From Shewanella salipaludis (GTDB lineage Bacteria > Pseudomonadota > Gammaproteobacteria > Enterobacterales > Shewanellaceae): a DNA stretch of 64,000 bases. The DNA lies in the NCBI RefSeq assembly GCF_012911865.1, contig NZ_JAAXYH010000003.1:62001-126000 (forward strand). The letters run 5' to 3'. Under the pieces are notes generated by a model. The model was not told the origin of the DNA and searched no databases. It saw only the letters and a list, made by a program, of their open reading frames with translations. The stretch's first letter is position 1, and each line of letters starts with the position of its first letter. The position numbers and the translations under genes were made by a program. Positions 15,060 through 24,104 of the stretch are shown one piece after another.

Positions 15060-16193
15060 TCAGCCGGGGAACACGGCTCGCCCGGCTATATAGGTCGCGC
15101 TTACCCTTCCCTGGCCGTCCAATATGGCCAGATCGGCACTGTATCCAGGGCCGATGCGCCCCTGTCTATCCGCTATGCCCAGAAACTGGGCCGGATAGAG
15201 GGAGGCCATGCGCAGCGCCTCTTCCCTTGGCAGCCCCAGCAGCTCGATCGTGTTGTTGACGGCGCTGGCCATGTCGAGCACACACCCGGCCAACTCGCCG
15301 GTCACGGCATTTAACCTGTCACCGACACGGACTACCTGGGTACCGAAGAGTTCGAAACCTGCTTCCTCATCCTGGCCCACGGGCGGCATGGCATCCGTGA
15401 CCAGCATCACCTTGCCCCTGGGTTTGGCCCGCAGCGCTATTTTAGCCGCCGCCGGATGCACATGGTGACCATCGACAATCAAGCCACACCAGGCATCCTG
15501 GCTCTCTATGGCGGCGCCCACCATGCCGGGACTGCGGGAGCCCAATCCGGACATGGCGTTGTACAAGTGGGTGAAGCCAGTCGCCCCGGCTTCGAGCGCG
15601 GCAACAACTGTGTCGTAGTCGGCGTTGGAGTGTCCGAGACTGACCTTCACCCCGGCTTCGACCAAGGCCTGGATCACTTCGGGGGCGACGTTCTCCGGGG
15701 CCAGAGTCACCAGCTTGAGGCCGAGATCCTGACGGCTGAACAACGCCAGCTCCGCATCCGAGATGCGCCTTATGTACGCCTGGGGATGGACGCCCTTCTT
15801 GGGCAGCGACAAGTGTGGGCCCTCGAAGTGTATCCCCAGAACACCGGCGCTGCCCCGGGAGATGGCCAAGGCCACGGCATCGGCCGCCTTGGCCATCACG
15901 GCCACATCGTCGGTGATCAGGGTAGGCAGAAAAGCCGTGGTGCCGAAGCGGGCATGGGCACTGCCTATGGTTTCTATGCAGTCCAGAGTCGGGCTGGCAT
16001 TGAACAGGGCGCCACCGCCGCCGTTGACCTGAACATCGACAAAACCTGGCACCAGGGTGCCGGAATGCCGCGTCTCCTTAACGCCGCCGACGGTATCCAG
16101 TGCCAGTATGTGGCCGTCTTCCAGGGTAACAGGGATGTCATGATGGACTCGCTCGCCATCGAATAGGTGTTCGGCTATGAGGGTCTGTTTCAT
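15060..16193 (-). CDS. nagA: N-acetylglucosamine-6-phosphate deacetylase
   Basis: A 377-aa amidohydrolase, the usual length. It deacetylates GlcNAc-6-phosphate to glucosamine-6-phosphate in the cytoplasm. Visible signatures are GFVDVQVNGGGGALFNA, the metal ligand Glu in GIHFEGPHL, the metal His residues in LGHSNADYD and FTHLYNAMSG, and the catalytic Asp in LVTDAMPPVG. It lies between nagB and nagX in the nag operon; the product feeds NagB-II. Confidence 0.96.
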   Translation of the reverse strand: MKQTLIAEHLFDGERVHHDIPVTLEDGHILALDTVGGVKETRHSGTLVPGFVDVQVNGGGGALFNASPTLDCIETIGSAHARFGTTAFLPTLITDDVAVMAKAADAVALAISRGSAGVLGIHFEGPHLSLPKKGVHPQAYIRRISDAELALFSRQDLGLKLVTLAPENVAPEVIQALVEAGVKVSLGHSNADYDTVVAALEAGATGFTHLYNAMSGLGSRSPGMVGAAIESQDAWCGLIVDGHHVHPAAAKIALRAKPRGKVMLVTDAMPPVGQDEEAGFELFGTQVVRVGDRLNAVTGELAGCVLDMASAVNNTIELLGLPREEALRMASLYPAQFLGIADRQGRIGPGYSADLAILDGQGRVSATYIAGRAVFPG

Positions 16194-16299
16194 CTTGTCT
16201 CTCTATTGCTCATACTCGGGCCTGTGGTTGTCAAAGGTCTCAAATCCCGGCGTCTCAATCGAAGTGCCAAAGTCAAAGTGTCTCAAGCAAAGTGCCGGG

Positions 16300-17298
16300 T
16301 CAAAGTGTCTGGGTCACTTTCTTCAGCCCGGCAGGTTGATCCGGATCTATGCCTCTGGCGAGCGCCACCGCCGCCACATCTATGTAGAAGCGCTGCAGCA
16401 AGGCTAAGGGCGCGACCCTTGGATGTATGTGACTGGAGGTCTGGTTCAAATGTACCAAGTCTGCCCCGCGCTGACCTACGTCTTCTATCTTCTCTATGTG
16501 ACTGGCATAGGACTCATCGCCGACACACACATCCACTATGGTGAGTTTCTTCTCCACCAGAGTCACAGGCCCATGGAGGAACTCGGCGCTGCTGAACGCC
16601 TCGGCATGGATGGAGCAGACCTCTTTCAGCTTGAGGGCAATTTCCTTGGATATCGCATAGCCCAGGCCACGTCCCAGCACCACCAGGTTTTTCACCTCAG
16701 CCAACGCCGGCGCCGTCAACTGCGGCTCGGCATCGATGGCCGACTGCAGCGCCGCCGGCAGGCCGGCAACGGCTTGTGCCAGTGAATCACTCTGGGTCCA
16801 GGCAGCCGCCAACTGCAACAAGGCCGCCAAGGTCGCCAGATAACTCTTGGTCGCGGCAACGGCCTTCTCTTCACCGGCACGCAGCGGCAGCACCACATCG
16901 ACTATGTCTTTGATGGGGGCCGTCTCATCGTTTACCAGGGCGACGCAAAAAGCGCCGGCATTCTTGGCCATGCGGGCCTGGGCCAGGATATCGGGACTGC
17001 GGCCCGACTGGGAGATGACGATCACCAGGCCAGTGTCCAGCTTGAGCGACTTGCCATAGACGCTGGCGACCGAAGGTGCGGCAGCGAATGTCGGCACCCC
17101 GGTTTCGATTTCGAACAGGTATTTGGCAAATACACCGGCATGATCCGAAGAACCGCGACCTACTATCATCACGAAACGCGGATTGAACTCACGCAGTTGC
17201 TTACCCAGTTCGGCGCTGATGCCGGCATTGGCACTCAGCTGTGCGGCTATTTTTTGCGGTGCTTGACGCGCTTCTTGCTCCATTATGGTATTTGTCAT
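16300..17298 (-). CDS. nagB: Glucosamine-6-phosphate deaminase, NagB-II (SIS-domain type)
   Basis: A 332-aa protein with two SIS domains: IVGRGSSDHAGVFAKYLFE and VISQSGRSPDIL in the first, VLGRGLGYAISKEIALKLKE and AEFLHGPVTLV in the second. This is the GlmS-like isomerase half without a glutaminase domain. In Shewanella the type replaces classical NagB and converts glucosamine-6-phosphate to fructose-6-phosphate and ammonia. The start MTNTIMEQEA is preferred over an in-frame ATG 16 codons upstream, which lacks support. The last codons lie in a short imperfect repeat (GTCAAAGTGTCT at 16272 and 16299). Confidence 0.92.
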   Translation of the reverse strand: MTNTIMEQEARQAPQKIAAQLSANAGISAELGKQLREFNPRFVMIVGRGSSDHAGVFAKYLFEIETGVPTFAAAPSVASVYGKSLKLDTGLVIVISQSGRSPDILAQARMAKNAGAFCVALVNDETAPIKDIVDVVLPLRAGEEKAVAATKSYLATLAALLQLAAAWTQSDSLAQAVAGLPAALQSAIDAEPQLTAPALAEVKNLVVLGRGLGYAISKEIALKLKEVCSIHAEAFSSAEFLHGPVTLVEKKLTIVDVCVGDESYASHIEKIEDVGQRGADLVHLNQTSSHIHPRVAPLALLQRFYIDVAAVALARGIDPDQPAGLKKVTQTL

Positions 17299-17360
17299 CT
17301 CTGTACCCTTAAGTTCTATTACTGCGATAAAGGATCGGCCCGGCAACCGCCGGGCCGCGA

Positions 17361-18260
17361 CTAAGCCAGCTTGTTAAATTCTTGGGTGGCGAAATACACA
17401 GCGCCTATTTCCGGTGGTGCCAGGGTCGGTGCCAGGCGCGCCACCACCTCCTCGGCCAGCCAAGGCAACAGGGGCTCGGCCAGGCCTCCTATCATGGAAA
17501 ATCGCGGCGGATCTATTTCGAAGAGTCTGAGTGCCATCTCGCTGATGTAAGCTGCGCCCTCCTCGACTATGGCCCTGGCGACGGCATCCCCCTCCTGCGC
17601 GCATTGCAGCACCAGGCGCGCCAGCCTGGCGTAGTGGCTAGATGAGCGGCCGGCGAGATGCTCGACTATGCCCATGGCATCCGTCGCGGCGAAGTGCGCC
17701 AACAGCCGCTCGCTCAGGAGTGTCTGTGTGGCGAAACCATCCAGCGCCAGCAATGCCTGCTCTGCGGCCCTGAGGCCCAACCAGGCGCCACTGCCCTTGT
17801 CGCCCAGGGCGAAGCCATGGCCGCCGAGACTGAGACTCTGCTCGCCCACATGGGCATAACCGCAGGAGCCGGTGCCGGTAATGATCACCGCCCCCTCGCC
17901 GCCGTTATGGGCACCTATGCAGGCGGTGTGCAGATCTGTGGTGACAAACATCTGCTTGAACGGATGGCCCCAGGTCGCTATCTCTTGGTATAGGTGCGGC
18001 ACATTGACGCCGGCCAAACCTACACCGGCAACGAGCTCATGAGTGTCACAGCTCGACATGCCCGCATCCTTCAGGGCCAATTCGGTCGACGCCAGGATGG
18101 ATTCGAAGGTGTGTGCCAGACCATGGAGCGGATTGGCCCGCCCGGCGATACCCGTGCCCAGTATCCCCTCTTCATGGCTATACAGGCTCGCCCGGCATTT
18201 GCTGCCACCGCCATCTATACCTATGAACACTTGTTGTATTTTTGTCTGGTTCAACCCCAT
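17361..18260 (-). CDS. nagK: N-acetylglucosamine kinase (BadF/BadG/BcrA ATPase family)
   Basis: A 299-aa sugar kinase of the ASKHA fold. The phosphate-1 loop is VFIGIDGGGSKCRASLYS, the phosphate-2 region AVIITGTGSCGYAH, and GDKGSGAWLGLRA is the conserved segment of the BadF-type GlcNAc kinase subfamily. It phosphorylates imported GlcNAc at position 6. It is first gene of the nagK-nagB-nagA-nagX operon, with operator B about 90 bp upstream. The ATG at 18260 follows AGAGGG; an ATG seven codons further upstream is the alternative. Confidence 0.93.
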   Translation of the reverse strand: MGLNQTKIQQVFIGIDGGGSKCRASLYSHEEGILGTGIAGRANPLHGLAHTFESILASTELALKDAGMSSCDTHELVAGVGLAGVNVPHLYQEIATWGHPFKQMFVTTDLHTACIGAHNGGEGAVIITGTGSCGYAHVGEQSLSLGGHGFALGDKGSGAWLGLRAAEQALLALDGFATQTLLSERLLAHFAATDAMGIVEHLAGRSSSHYARLARLVLQCAQEGDAVARAIVEEGAAYISEMALRLFEIDPPRFSMIGGLAEPLLPWLAEEVVARLAPTLAPPEIGAVYFATQEFNKLA

Positions 18261-18347
18261 ACACCCTCTGTAGCCATGCATTCAGAACCGCGGCCCAACA
18301 GGCTTGGCCGCCGGCTCCTGATTAAGTTAACTCGATGTTACAGCAGA

Positions 18348-18365
18348 AATGACAACGCTGTCATT
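18348..18365. promoter_or_regulatory. Presumed NagR operator B (nagK-nagB-nagA-nagX)
   Basis: AATGACAACGCTGTCATT, a near-perfect 18-bp palindrome upstream of nagK. Confidence 0.85.
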
Positions 18366-18480
18366 TACTTTTTTTAAAAATATCCATGATGAAAAAGATA
18401 TCTGTGAGCCGCCACGGGCCGAGCTCCGCCGGGGAACATCCGCTTGCCGAGGCTCAGCGCCTTATCTAGCCCTCAATGCC

Positions 18481-21225
18481 TTATTTGCGCCTCTCGATTA
18501 GCGTCAGGCTGCGTCCCCTGCGCCGGCCATCGGCGGCCAGCACCCTGACATCCAGCGGCGGCTTGACCGCGACCGGCCCGGCATAGGGCTGCCATTGGCC
18601 TCCGGCTTCGCGGTACTCTATGCCCAGGCCGGGGAAAATCACATTGGCCACCAAGTTGCCGTCGACGATGCGGGCCCCTGGGGTCGGCACCCGATAGCGA
18701 ATCCCCGCCAGATCGAGTTTACGCAACTCCTTGCTGCCGAGGGTATTGGCCATCCGGCTCCACTGCGCCGCCTGCTTGGCACGCATTTCCTGGCTGAAGA
18801 AGCCCGAAGTCCGGTTATAGAGAGCCCCCTGATACTGATAAGGCACCTCCCAGTCGGCCTTATGCCAGGCGCGCTCGGCCAGCATCAACAGCCGCGGAAA
18901 GACCATGTACTCGACCGTGGCATCGCTGCGCAGGGTCTCGCTCCAGAGCTGCCCCTGGATCCCCTGAAACCCTTTCCCCTGGAGCAGAGGACCACCTAGC
19001 TTCTGACCCGCGGCATTGAGCTTGAGCCTGTCATCGGCTTCGAAGGGCAAGCCTTGGATGTCGGTCCATTGCTCGGCATTGGCCGCCAGGTTATCCGGCA
19101 TGAAGCTGAACACATGGCGACTGTTGTTACGGCGGGTGCCCCAATAGTAGCCCGGCTCCTTGGGATCTGCCTCATAGGGGAAGTCGAAGTACAGCACCTC
19201 GGGGTTGGACAGCACTGTATCCCAGCCGAGATTCGCCTGCTGATGGGCGCGCACATGCCCCCCATAGGCTATTATGTCCCAGACGTTGGACTGCACCTTG
19301 GCGGGCATCTTCTCCGCTCTGGTATGACTCATGCCGTCACTCCAGCCGGCGGCTTCTATGCCTTTGGCCTGCAGCAGTTTGGCGATACGCTCGATGAAGT
19401 AGGCGCCCAGCTGCGCCGTCGACCCGAGTTCCTCGCCTTCATCTCTGTCTTGGCTGTCGGCATTGGCGCTTACGAGATGCCGGCAGGCCGGCGAGTCCAC
19501 CCAGGCACCCGCGGTCTCGTCGGCCCCTATGTGATAATGGCGCAGCGGCTGTCCCGCCTGCCGGTGCAGCTCGGCGATTTCATCTATGACCTTTTCGACA
19601 AAGTGATAGCTGGACTCGAGGCATACGTTGAGCGTGTTGTCATCGTAATACTGCACCGAGGCATAGCTTGTCTCGTCCAGCGGGTCCACCAAGTTATACT
19701 CGGCGGCAGCGACAGGCTCACCGGCGGCGCTCAATCTGCGGCTCCTGGCTGCCATCGACTTGATGGCCGCCCGCGAATGCCCAGGCATATCCATGGAGGG
19801 GATCACTTCTATCTGCCTCGCCGCGGCATATTGCAGTATCTCGATATAATCCGCCTTGGAATAGTAACCGCTCACTCCCGTATCTGCATCCGGACCGCTG
19901 CCCAACTGAGGCAGCAGGCAGGTATCTTCGGTGAGATCGTGGCAACGCTTGCTGCCCACCTCGGTTAACTCGGGTAAGCCCTCGATCTCCAGACGCCAGC
20001 CCTCATCGTCGGCCATGTGCAGATGCAGCTTGTTGAGCTTATAGGCCGCCATCTGATCCAGCAGCTTCAGGATAAAGGCCTTGGTGTGGAAGTTGCGCGC
20101 CACATCCACATGCATGCCGCGAAAGGGGTATCTGGGGCTGTCTTCTATGCTCAGGGCATTTACTTTCAGGCTGTTAACATCGACCAAGCCGGCGAGCGAC
20201 GCCAGTCCATAGGAGAATCCCGCCGCATCAGCGGCGCGTATGTCTATGGCACCTGGCCGGATCTCCAGCCGGTAAGCTCCCTCGCGGGTCTCTGCCCCGG
20301 CCTCATTGCCCGTGTCTGTTTCCTTCCCGGCTTCTGCCAGGGGTAAAAAATTCACTGTCACCCCGGTATCTGACTCGGCGACACCGAGGCGAGCCAGGCG
20401 CGCCAAGGCCGCGGCGACCTCGGCGCGGGGAAGCCGATTCAATACCACCTCTATGCCATTGGCCAGCGACACAGGGCCGACATCTGGGACGGGGGTGACC
20501 GCTTTTGGGGTAGGGATTATGCTGTTCAGCGCCAGTGCCGGCGCGATTGGGGTGGCGGCATTGGCCTCAAACAGGACCCCGGCGCCGGCCCAGTCGATGG
20601 CATCTGTCTCGCTGCGCTTATACTGGCGCTCGGCGTCGACGAAGTCCTCGACATAGGGCCGGGTTTCCAAGCCCGTGTCGGGATCGCGGCTCAGCCTGGT
20701 GCTGGCGATGACCACGGGTTTGAGTCCGGCGGCAACCAGATAATAGTTGGGCATGGCATCGATTTCCGACAGCTGCCAGTAATCCCCGAGGAAACTCAGG
20801 GTGTGGGTCTCCCCCGGCCTGAAGCCGTTGAAGGCCGGCGTCGGTGTCAGCTTATGCAAGTCGCCCTTCACCTGGCTGAGGTTGAACTCCTGCGACCGGA
20901 ACACTTGTACCGGTCGCATCTGGCTGAAATAGATCGCCCACCCCTTGGCCCGCATCTCGACAGAGGAAGTGAAATCAATCGCCGCGCTGAAACAGCGGCC
21001 ATCGGCCCTGGCGGCATCACAGCCCTGGGTCCCCACATTGGACAACACCCGATACTTGACCTGGAGTCCATCGGCAAAGCGCTGCAGCTCGGCTTGGCTG
21101 ATGCCCCCCTGTTGAGCGGCGTTTTTTGTGCCAGGCTCGGTCCGCCCTTGGGTATCGGCAGGCCCGGAGCAGGCCGACAATCCCATGGCCAGGGTGAGGG
21201 TAGCGGCGGCAAATGTGAGTTTCAT
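18481..21225 (-). CDS. GH20 beta-N-acetylhexosaminidase (chitobiase-type) lipoprotein
   Basis: A 914-aa lipoprotein that releases GlcNAc from the non-reducing end of chitin oligosaccharides, probably in the periplasm. The N-terminus FAAATLTLAMGLSACSG has a lipobox with the acylated Cys. A carbohydrate-binding N-terminal domain and a GH20b-type alpha/beta domain precede the catalytic barrel. The barrel contains HLHMADDEGWRLEIEGLP and the catalytic Asp-Glu pair in YHIGADETAGAW. The start at 21225 uses AAGGA five bases upstream; the longer frame covers the intergenic space after the chemoreceptor gene. It is last in an operon with a binding protein and a chemoreceptor, under operator C. Confidence 0.94.
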   Translation of the reverse strand: MKLTFAAATLTLAMGLSACSGPADTQGRTEPGTKNAAQQGGISQAELQRFADGLQVKYRVLSNVGTQGCDAARADGRCFSAAIDFTSSVEMRAKGWAIYFSQMRPVQVFRSQEFNLSQVKGDLHKLTPTPAFNGFRPGETHTLSFLGDYWQLSEIDAMPNYYLVAAGLKPVVIASTRLSRDPDTGLETRPYVEDFVDAERQYKRSETDAIDWAGAGVLFEANAATPIAPALALNSIIPTPKAVTPVPDVGPVSLANGIEVVLNRLPRAEVAAALARLARLGVAESDTGVTVNFLPLAEAGKETDTGNEAGAETREGAYRLEIRPGAIDIRAADAAGFSYGLASLAGLVDVNSLKVNALSIEDSPRYPFRGMHVDVARNFHTKAFILKLLDQMAAYKLNKLHLHMADDEGWRLEIEGLPELTEVGSKRCHDLTEDTCLLPQLGSGPDADTGVSGYYSKADYIEILQYAAARQIEVIPSMDMPGHSRAAIKSMAARSRRLSAAGEPVAAAEYNLVDPLDETSYASVQYYDDNTLNVCLESSYHFVEKVIDEIAELHRQAGQPLRHYHIGADETAGAWVDSPACRHLVSANADSQDRDEGEELGSTAQLGAYFIERIAKLLQAKGIEAAGWSDGMSHTRAEKMPAKVQSNVWDIIAYGGHVRAHQQANLGWDTVLSNPEVLYFDFPYEADPKEPGYYWGTRRNNSRHVFSFMPDNLAANAEQWTDIQGLPFEADDRLKLNAAGQKLGGPLLQGKGFQGIQGQLWSETLRSDATVEYMVFPRLLMLAERAWHKADWEVPYQYQGALYNRTSGFFSQEMRAKQAAQWSRMANTLGSKELRKLDLAGIRYRVPTPGARIVDGNLVANVIFPGLGIEYREAGGQWQPYAGPVAVKPPLDVRVLAADGRRRGRSLTLIERRK

Positions 21226-21286
21226 ATTCATCCTTATTCGATTAACTGCTGTCCTGGCTATCCGGCGGACACCATCTGGATTGGGG

Positions 21287-22777
21287 TTATAACCTGAAAG
21301 AATTGACCAGTGTCCGCAGTCGCTCACCCTGCTGGAATAAACGCTCACCGGACTGGGCCAACTGCTCGCTGTCCACCGACGCCGAGCCGGAGACATGGGC
21401 CAAATCGTTCAAGCTGCGGGAGATAGCCTCGGTGACGCAGGTCTGTTCCTGCGCCGCGTGGGACACCTCTAGGTTCATGGTGCTGATGTTCGACACTAAA
21501 AGCGTCACCCGAGTCAGCACCAGCTTGATGTCTTCCGAACGGCTCAATGCCTGTTCCGACAACTCCTGGCTCGAGTGCATCCCGGCAACGGTCGCATCGA
21601 CCCGCCCCTGCACCTGCTGGATCATCTGCTGAATTTCCCCCGTCGCCTGCTGGGTGCGACTCGCCAGGGTTCTGACCTCATCTGCGACCACGGCGAAACC
21701 GCGTCCCTGCTCACCTGCCCTGGCGGCCTCGATAGCCGCATTGAGTGCCAACAGGTTGGTCTGCTCGGCGATGGCCTGGATCACGACCACCACCTCGTCG
21801 ATCTTCTGGGTCTCCAGTTGCAGCCTGGATACCGAATCGGCCGAACGGGATAACTCCTGTGCCAGGCGGCGGGTGACAGCGAGTCCGGCATCGAACTGAG
21901 ATTGCCCCTTGTCGACCTCCAGGTCCGCCTGGCCGGCTTCCTCTGCGGTGCGCCTGGCATTGGTCGCCACCTCATTGGCGCTGGCACTGAGCTCGGTCAC
22001 GGCAGCCACCGCAGCCTCGGTTTCCTTGCGTTGGGTCTGCACCCTGGCATTATTGGCCCTGGACAAGTCCCCCAGGGTCTTGGCCTCCTCGAGCAATTGC
22101 GCGGCCGTCTCGTGCACCCTGGCAATAGTGCCATGAATTTGCTCGACAAAACCATTGAATGCCTTGGCTAATTGGCCTATTTCATCCCGGCTCTCTACCG
22201 GCAGTCTATGGCTGAGATCGCCATCGCCGCCGGCGATCTCCTCCATGGCCCCGACCACATGGGCCAGAGGCGAAATCACCAGGCGCTTAATGATCAGGAA
22301 GATAGCCATTAAGCTGGTGCCGAGAATGATCAATGCCTGCAACAGATATCCCAGGAGGAGCGCCGTCAGTTGTTGCTGCATGGGGTCGGCAGAAAACACC
22401 AACGTCAGGCTGCCGGTGGGCTTGCCATTGTCCTCGAAGTGGATCTGCCGCGACGCCAACATAGCCTCGCCCGCCCCGCTCGCTTGCGTATTTTCGGCCA
22501 GGAGCTTGCCACGATGATCTCTTACACTAATCGCATGTATTTGCGACGATTTTAGCATCACAGAGAGCACGGCATTCATCTGTTCATAGTCGTAGGTAAA
22601 CACAGGCTGGGCCATGGTCACCTGCAGATTGGCCAAGGTATTGGCTTCAAACTCGGCAAAGTCCGTCGCCAGCTTGCTGCGCTCACGCCAATAGGCAGAT
22701 GTAAACAACAGACTCACTATCAGAAACAGTGCCAGCGCCAAGCCCAGCTGTACTTTAGTCGCCAGGGAATTCATCAT
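21287..22777 (-). CDS. Methyl-accepting chemotaxis protein of the GlcNAc regulon
   Basis: A 496-aa chemoreceptor. The first membrane helix ([20 protein letters not shown]) is followed by a periplasmic domain of about 130 residues and a second helix ([19 protein letters not shown]). A HAMP domain comes next ([20 protein letters not shown]) and then the long coiled coil with the conserved hairpin tip [20 protein letters not shown]. Its start overlaps the stop of the binding-protein gene (ATGATG over TGA), so the two are translationally coupled. Together with operator C and the downstream hexosaminidase this suggests sensing of GlcNAc or chitin oligomers, possibly through the binding protein. 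Confidence 0.93.
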   Translation of the reverse strand: MMNSLATKVQLGLALALFLIVSLLFTSAYWRERSKLATDFAEFEANTLANLQVTMAQPVFTYDYEQMNAVLSVMLKSSQIHAISVRDHRGKLLAENTQASGAGEAMLASRQIHFEDNGKPTGSLTLVFSADPMQQQLTALLLGYLLQALIILGTSLMAIFLIIKRLVISPLAHVVGAMEEIAGGDGDLSHRLPVESRDEIGQLAKAFNGFVEQIHGTIARVHETAAQLLEEAKTLGDLSRANNARVQTQRKETEAAVAAVTELSASANEVATNARRTAEEAGQADLEVDKGQSQFDAGLAVTRRLAQELSRSADSVSRLQLETQKIDEVVVVIQAIAEQTNLLALNAAIEAARAGEQGRGFAVVADEVRTLASRTQQATGEIQQMIQQVQGRVDATVAGMHSSQELSEQALSRSEDIKLVLTRVTLLVSNISTMNLEVSHAAQEQTCVTEAISRSLNDLAHVSGSASVDSEQLAQSGERLFQQGERLRTLVNSFRL

Positions 22778-23673
22778 TTGACTCCTTGCATGCTGAAGAG
22801 ATCCAACCACAAGGCAGGGCGCGCCGTCGGGGTCAGGGGACTCGAGTCCTGGGTATCCAGTCGCACTATCAGGCGCCGCTCGAATTGAGCCAGCTCATAG
22901 AGGGCATCGAGCTTAAGCTCGCGCTTGAACATAGCGTCGAAGCTGCCATCGGCTATCATGCTCTCCAGACCGGCTTCCAGGTCTTGGGCGAGCCGCTGGC
23001 GTTTCGGGGAGACGAAAAAATAGGCCGGCGCTCTGTATTGCAGCAGGATATGGCTGTCGACCTCCAGGGCGGGATCCGGATGCTTGGCGAGCTCCTCCCA
23101 TATTTCCTGGGCACCGAGCGCCAGATAGTCGAAACGTCCGCCCTCGAGCATGGGATAGAGATTCTTGTACTGATAACTGGTCACCAGAGGCAAGCCGTTG
23201 GCGGCCAGTATGTCGGCATCCGGCCAGTAGCGGTTTTGTCCGGCGCGCAGGGTGGCGAATTCTTCCTTAGAGCCAACGGCGGCAAATTTGGCCCTGTCTT
23301 CGGCGCGGATGATCAGCAGTCTATTCCCCAGCAACCCTTTGAAAATGGGGATCCGCACGGGTATGACGCTCTCCTCCAGCGCTTTGGATGTCATGCTCCA
23401 GAACACATCGACATTGCCCGCCAATGCCTCCTCGACCTTGCGCTTCTGGTTCATGTCTGTGGTCAGGGATTGGATCTGATACTGCTCCCGGGAGCGGCTC
23501 AGCGCCGTCTGTAATAATGTCAGCTGCCAACTCGGCGGTATGCTGGTAACCACCTTCCCGGCAAGAGGAAGGCTCTGAGTGTCGGCAAGCGCCGGGAATA
23601 TGCCGCAACAGGCACACAGCAAGACTACGGGAGCCACCCATTTGGATATTGGCACCCATTTAAATATTGGCAT
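22774..23673 (-). CDS. Periplasmic substrate-binding (PBP2-type) protein, no ABC partner
   Basis: A 299-aa protein with a signal peptide ([19 protein letters not shown]) and a type 2 periplasmic binding fold like extracellular solute-binding family 3 ([47 protein letters not shown]). No permease or ATPase gene is near. It is first gene of an operon with a chemoreceptor (overlapping start) and a chitobiase-type hexosaminidase. I infer a sensory role: binding a ligand and presenting it to the receptor. The ligand is unknown. Confidence 0.82.
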   Translation of the reverse strand: MPIFKWVPISKWVAPVVLLCACCGIFPALADTQSLPLAGKVVTSIPPSWQLTLLQTALSRSREQYQIQSLTTDMNQKRKVEEALAGNVDVFWSMTSKALEESVIPVRIPIFKGLLGNRLLIIRAEDRAKFAAVGSKEEFATLRAGQNRYWPDADILAANGLPLVTSYQYKNLYPMLEGGRFDYLALGAQEIWEELAKHPDPALEVDSHILLQYRAPAYFFVSPKRQRLAQDLEAGLESMIADGSFDAMFKRELKLDALYELAQFERRLIVRLDTQDSSPLTPTARPALWLDLFSMQGVK

Positions 23674-24104
23674 AGATGCAGCACCTCTCTCATACCCGGC
23701 GAGAAGCCGAGGGCCTTATTCTTATTTTGCCGCTACTTTCAGGCGCCGCTGCTCGATAAAAGCCCGGACCCGATACTGCTGCCGCAGCGTATTTCCCTGA
23801 AAAAAAAGCCGGGTACCTGTTACAGCACCCAGCCAACGCTAGTTTCTGGGGAGAGACTATTCAATTACAAACACAAGTGCACAGTCGTTCGACGAGCATG
23901 CATTTGCCAAAGACATGAAGCAGGAGACCTCTTCCTCTTCATGCTGATCTACAACAGAGTCACACAAGCAAAATGACAACGCTGTCATTTGTAATGTACA
24001 CAAGAAAAAACAAGATTTCTACATTTTTTTGACATCTTGGTGTTTTTTGCGATCCAAGGCTGGAAGGCCCGAGCAACGCTCAGGCTCCCTGACAGGGTTC
24101 GGGA
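23674..24104. other. Regulatory intergenic region upstream of the sensing/hexosaminidase operon
   Basis: Holds operator C near its middle-right part and presumably the promoter of the minus-strand operon starting at 23673. No gene is recognisable. The segment before 24104 would carry the 3' untranslated end of the halogenase operon. Confidence 0.5.
23972..23989. promoter_or_regulatory. Presumed NagR operator C (binding protein-chemoreceptor-hexosaminidase)
   Basis: AATGACAACGCTGTCATT, identical to operator B, about 300 bp upstream of the binding-protein start. Confidence 0.8.
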
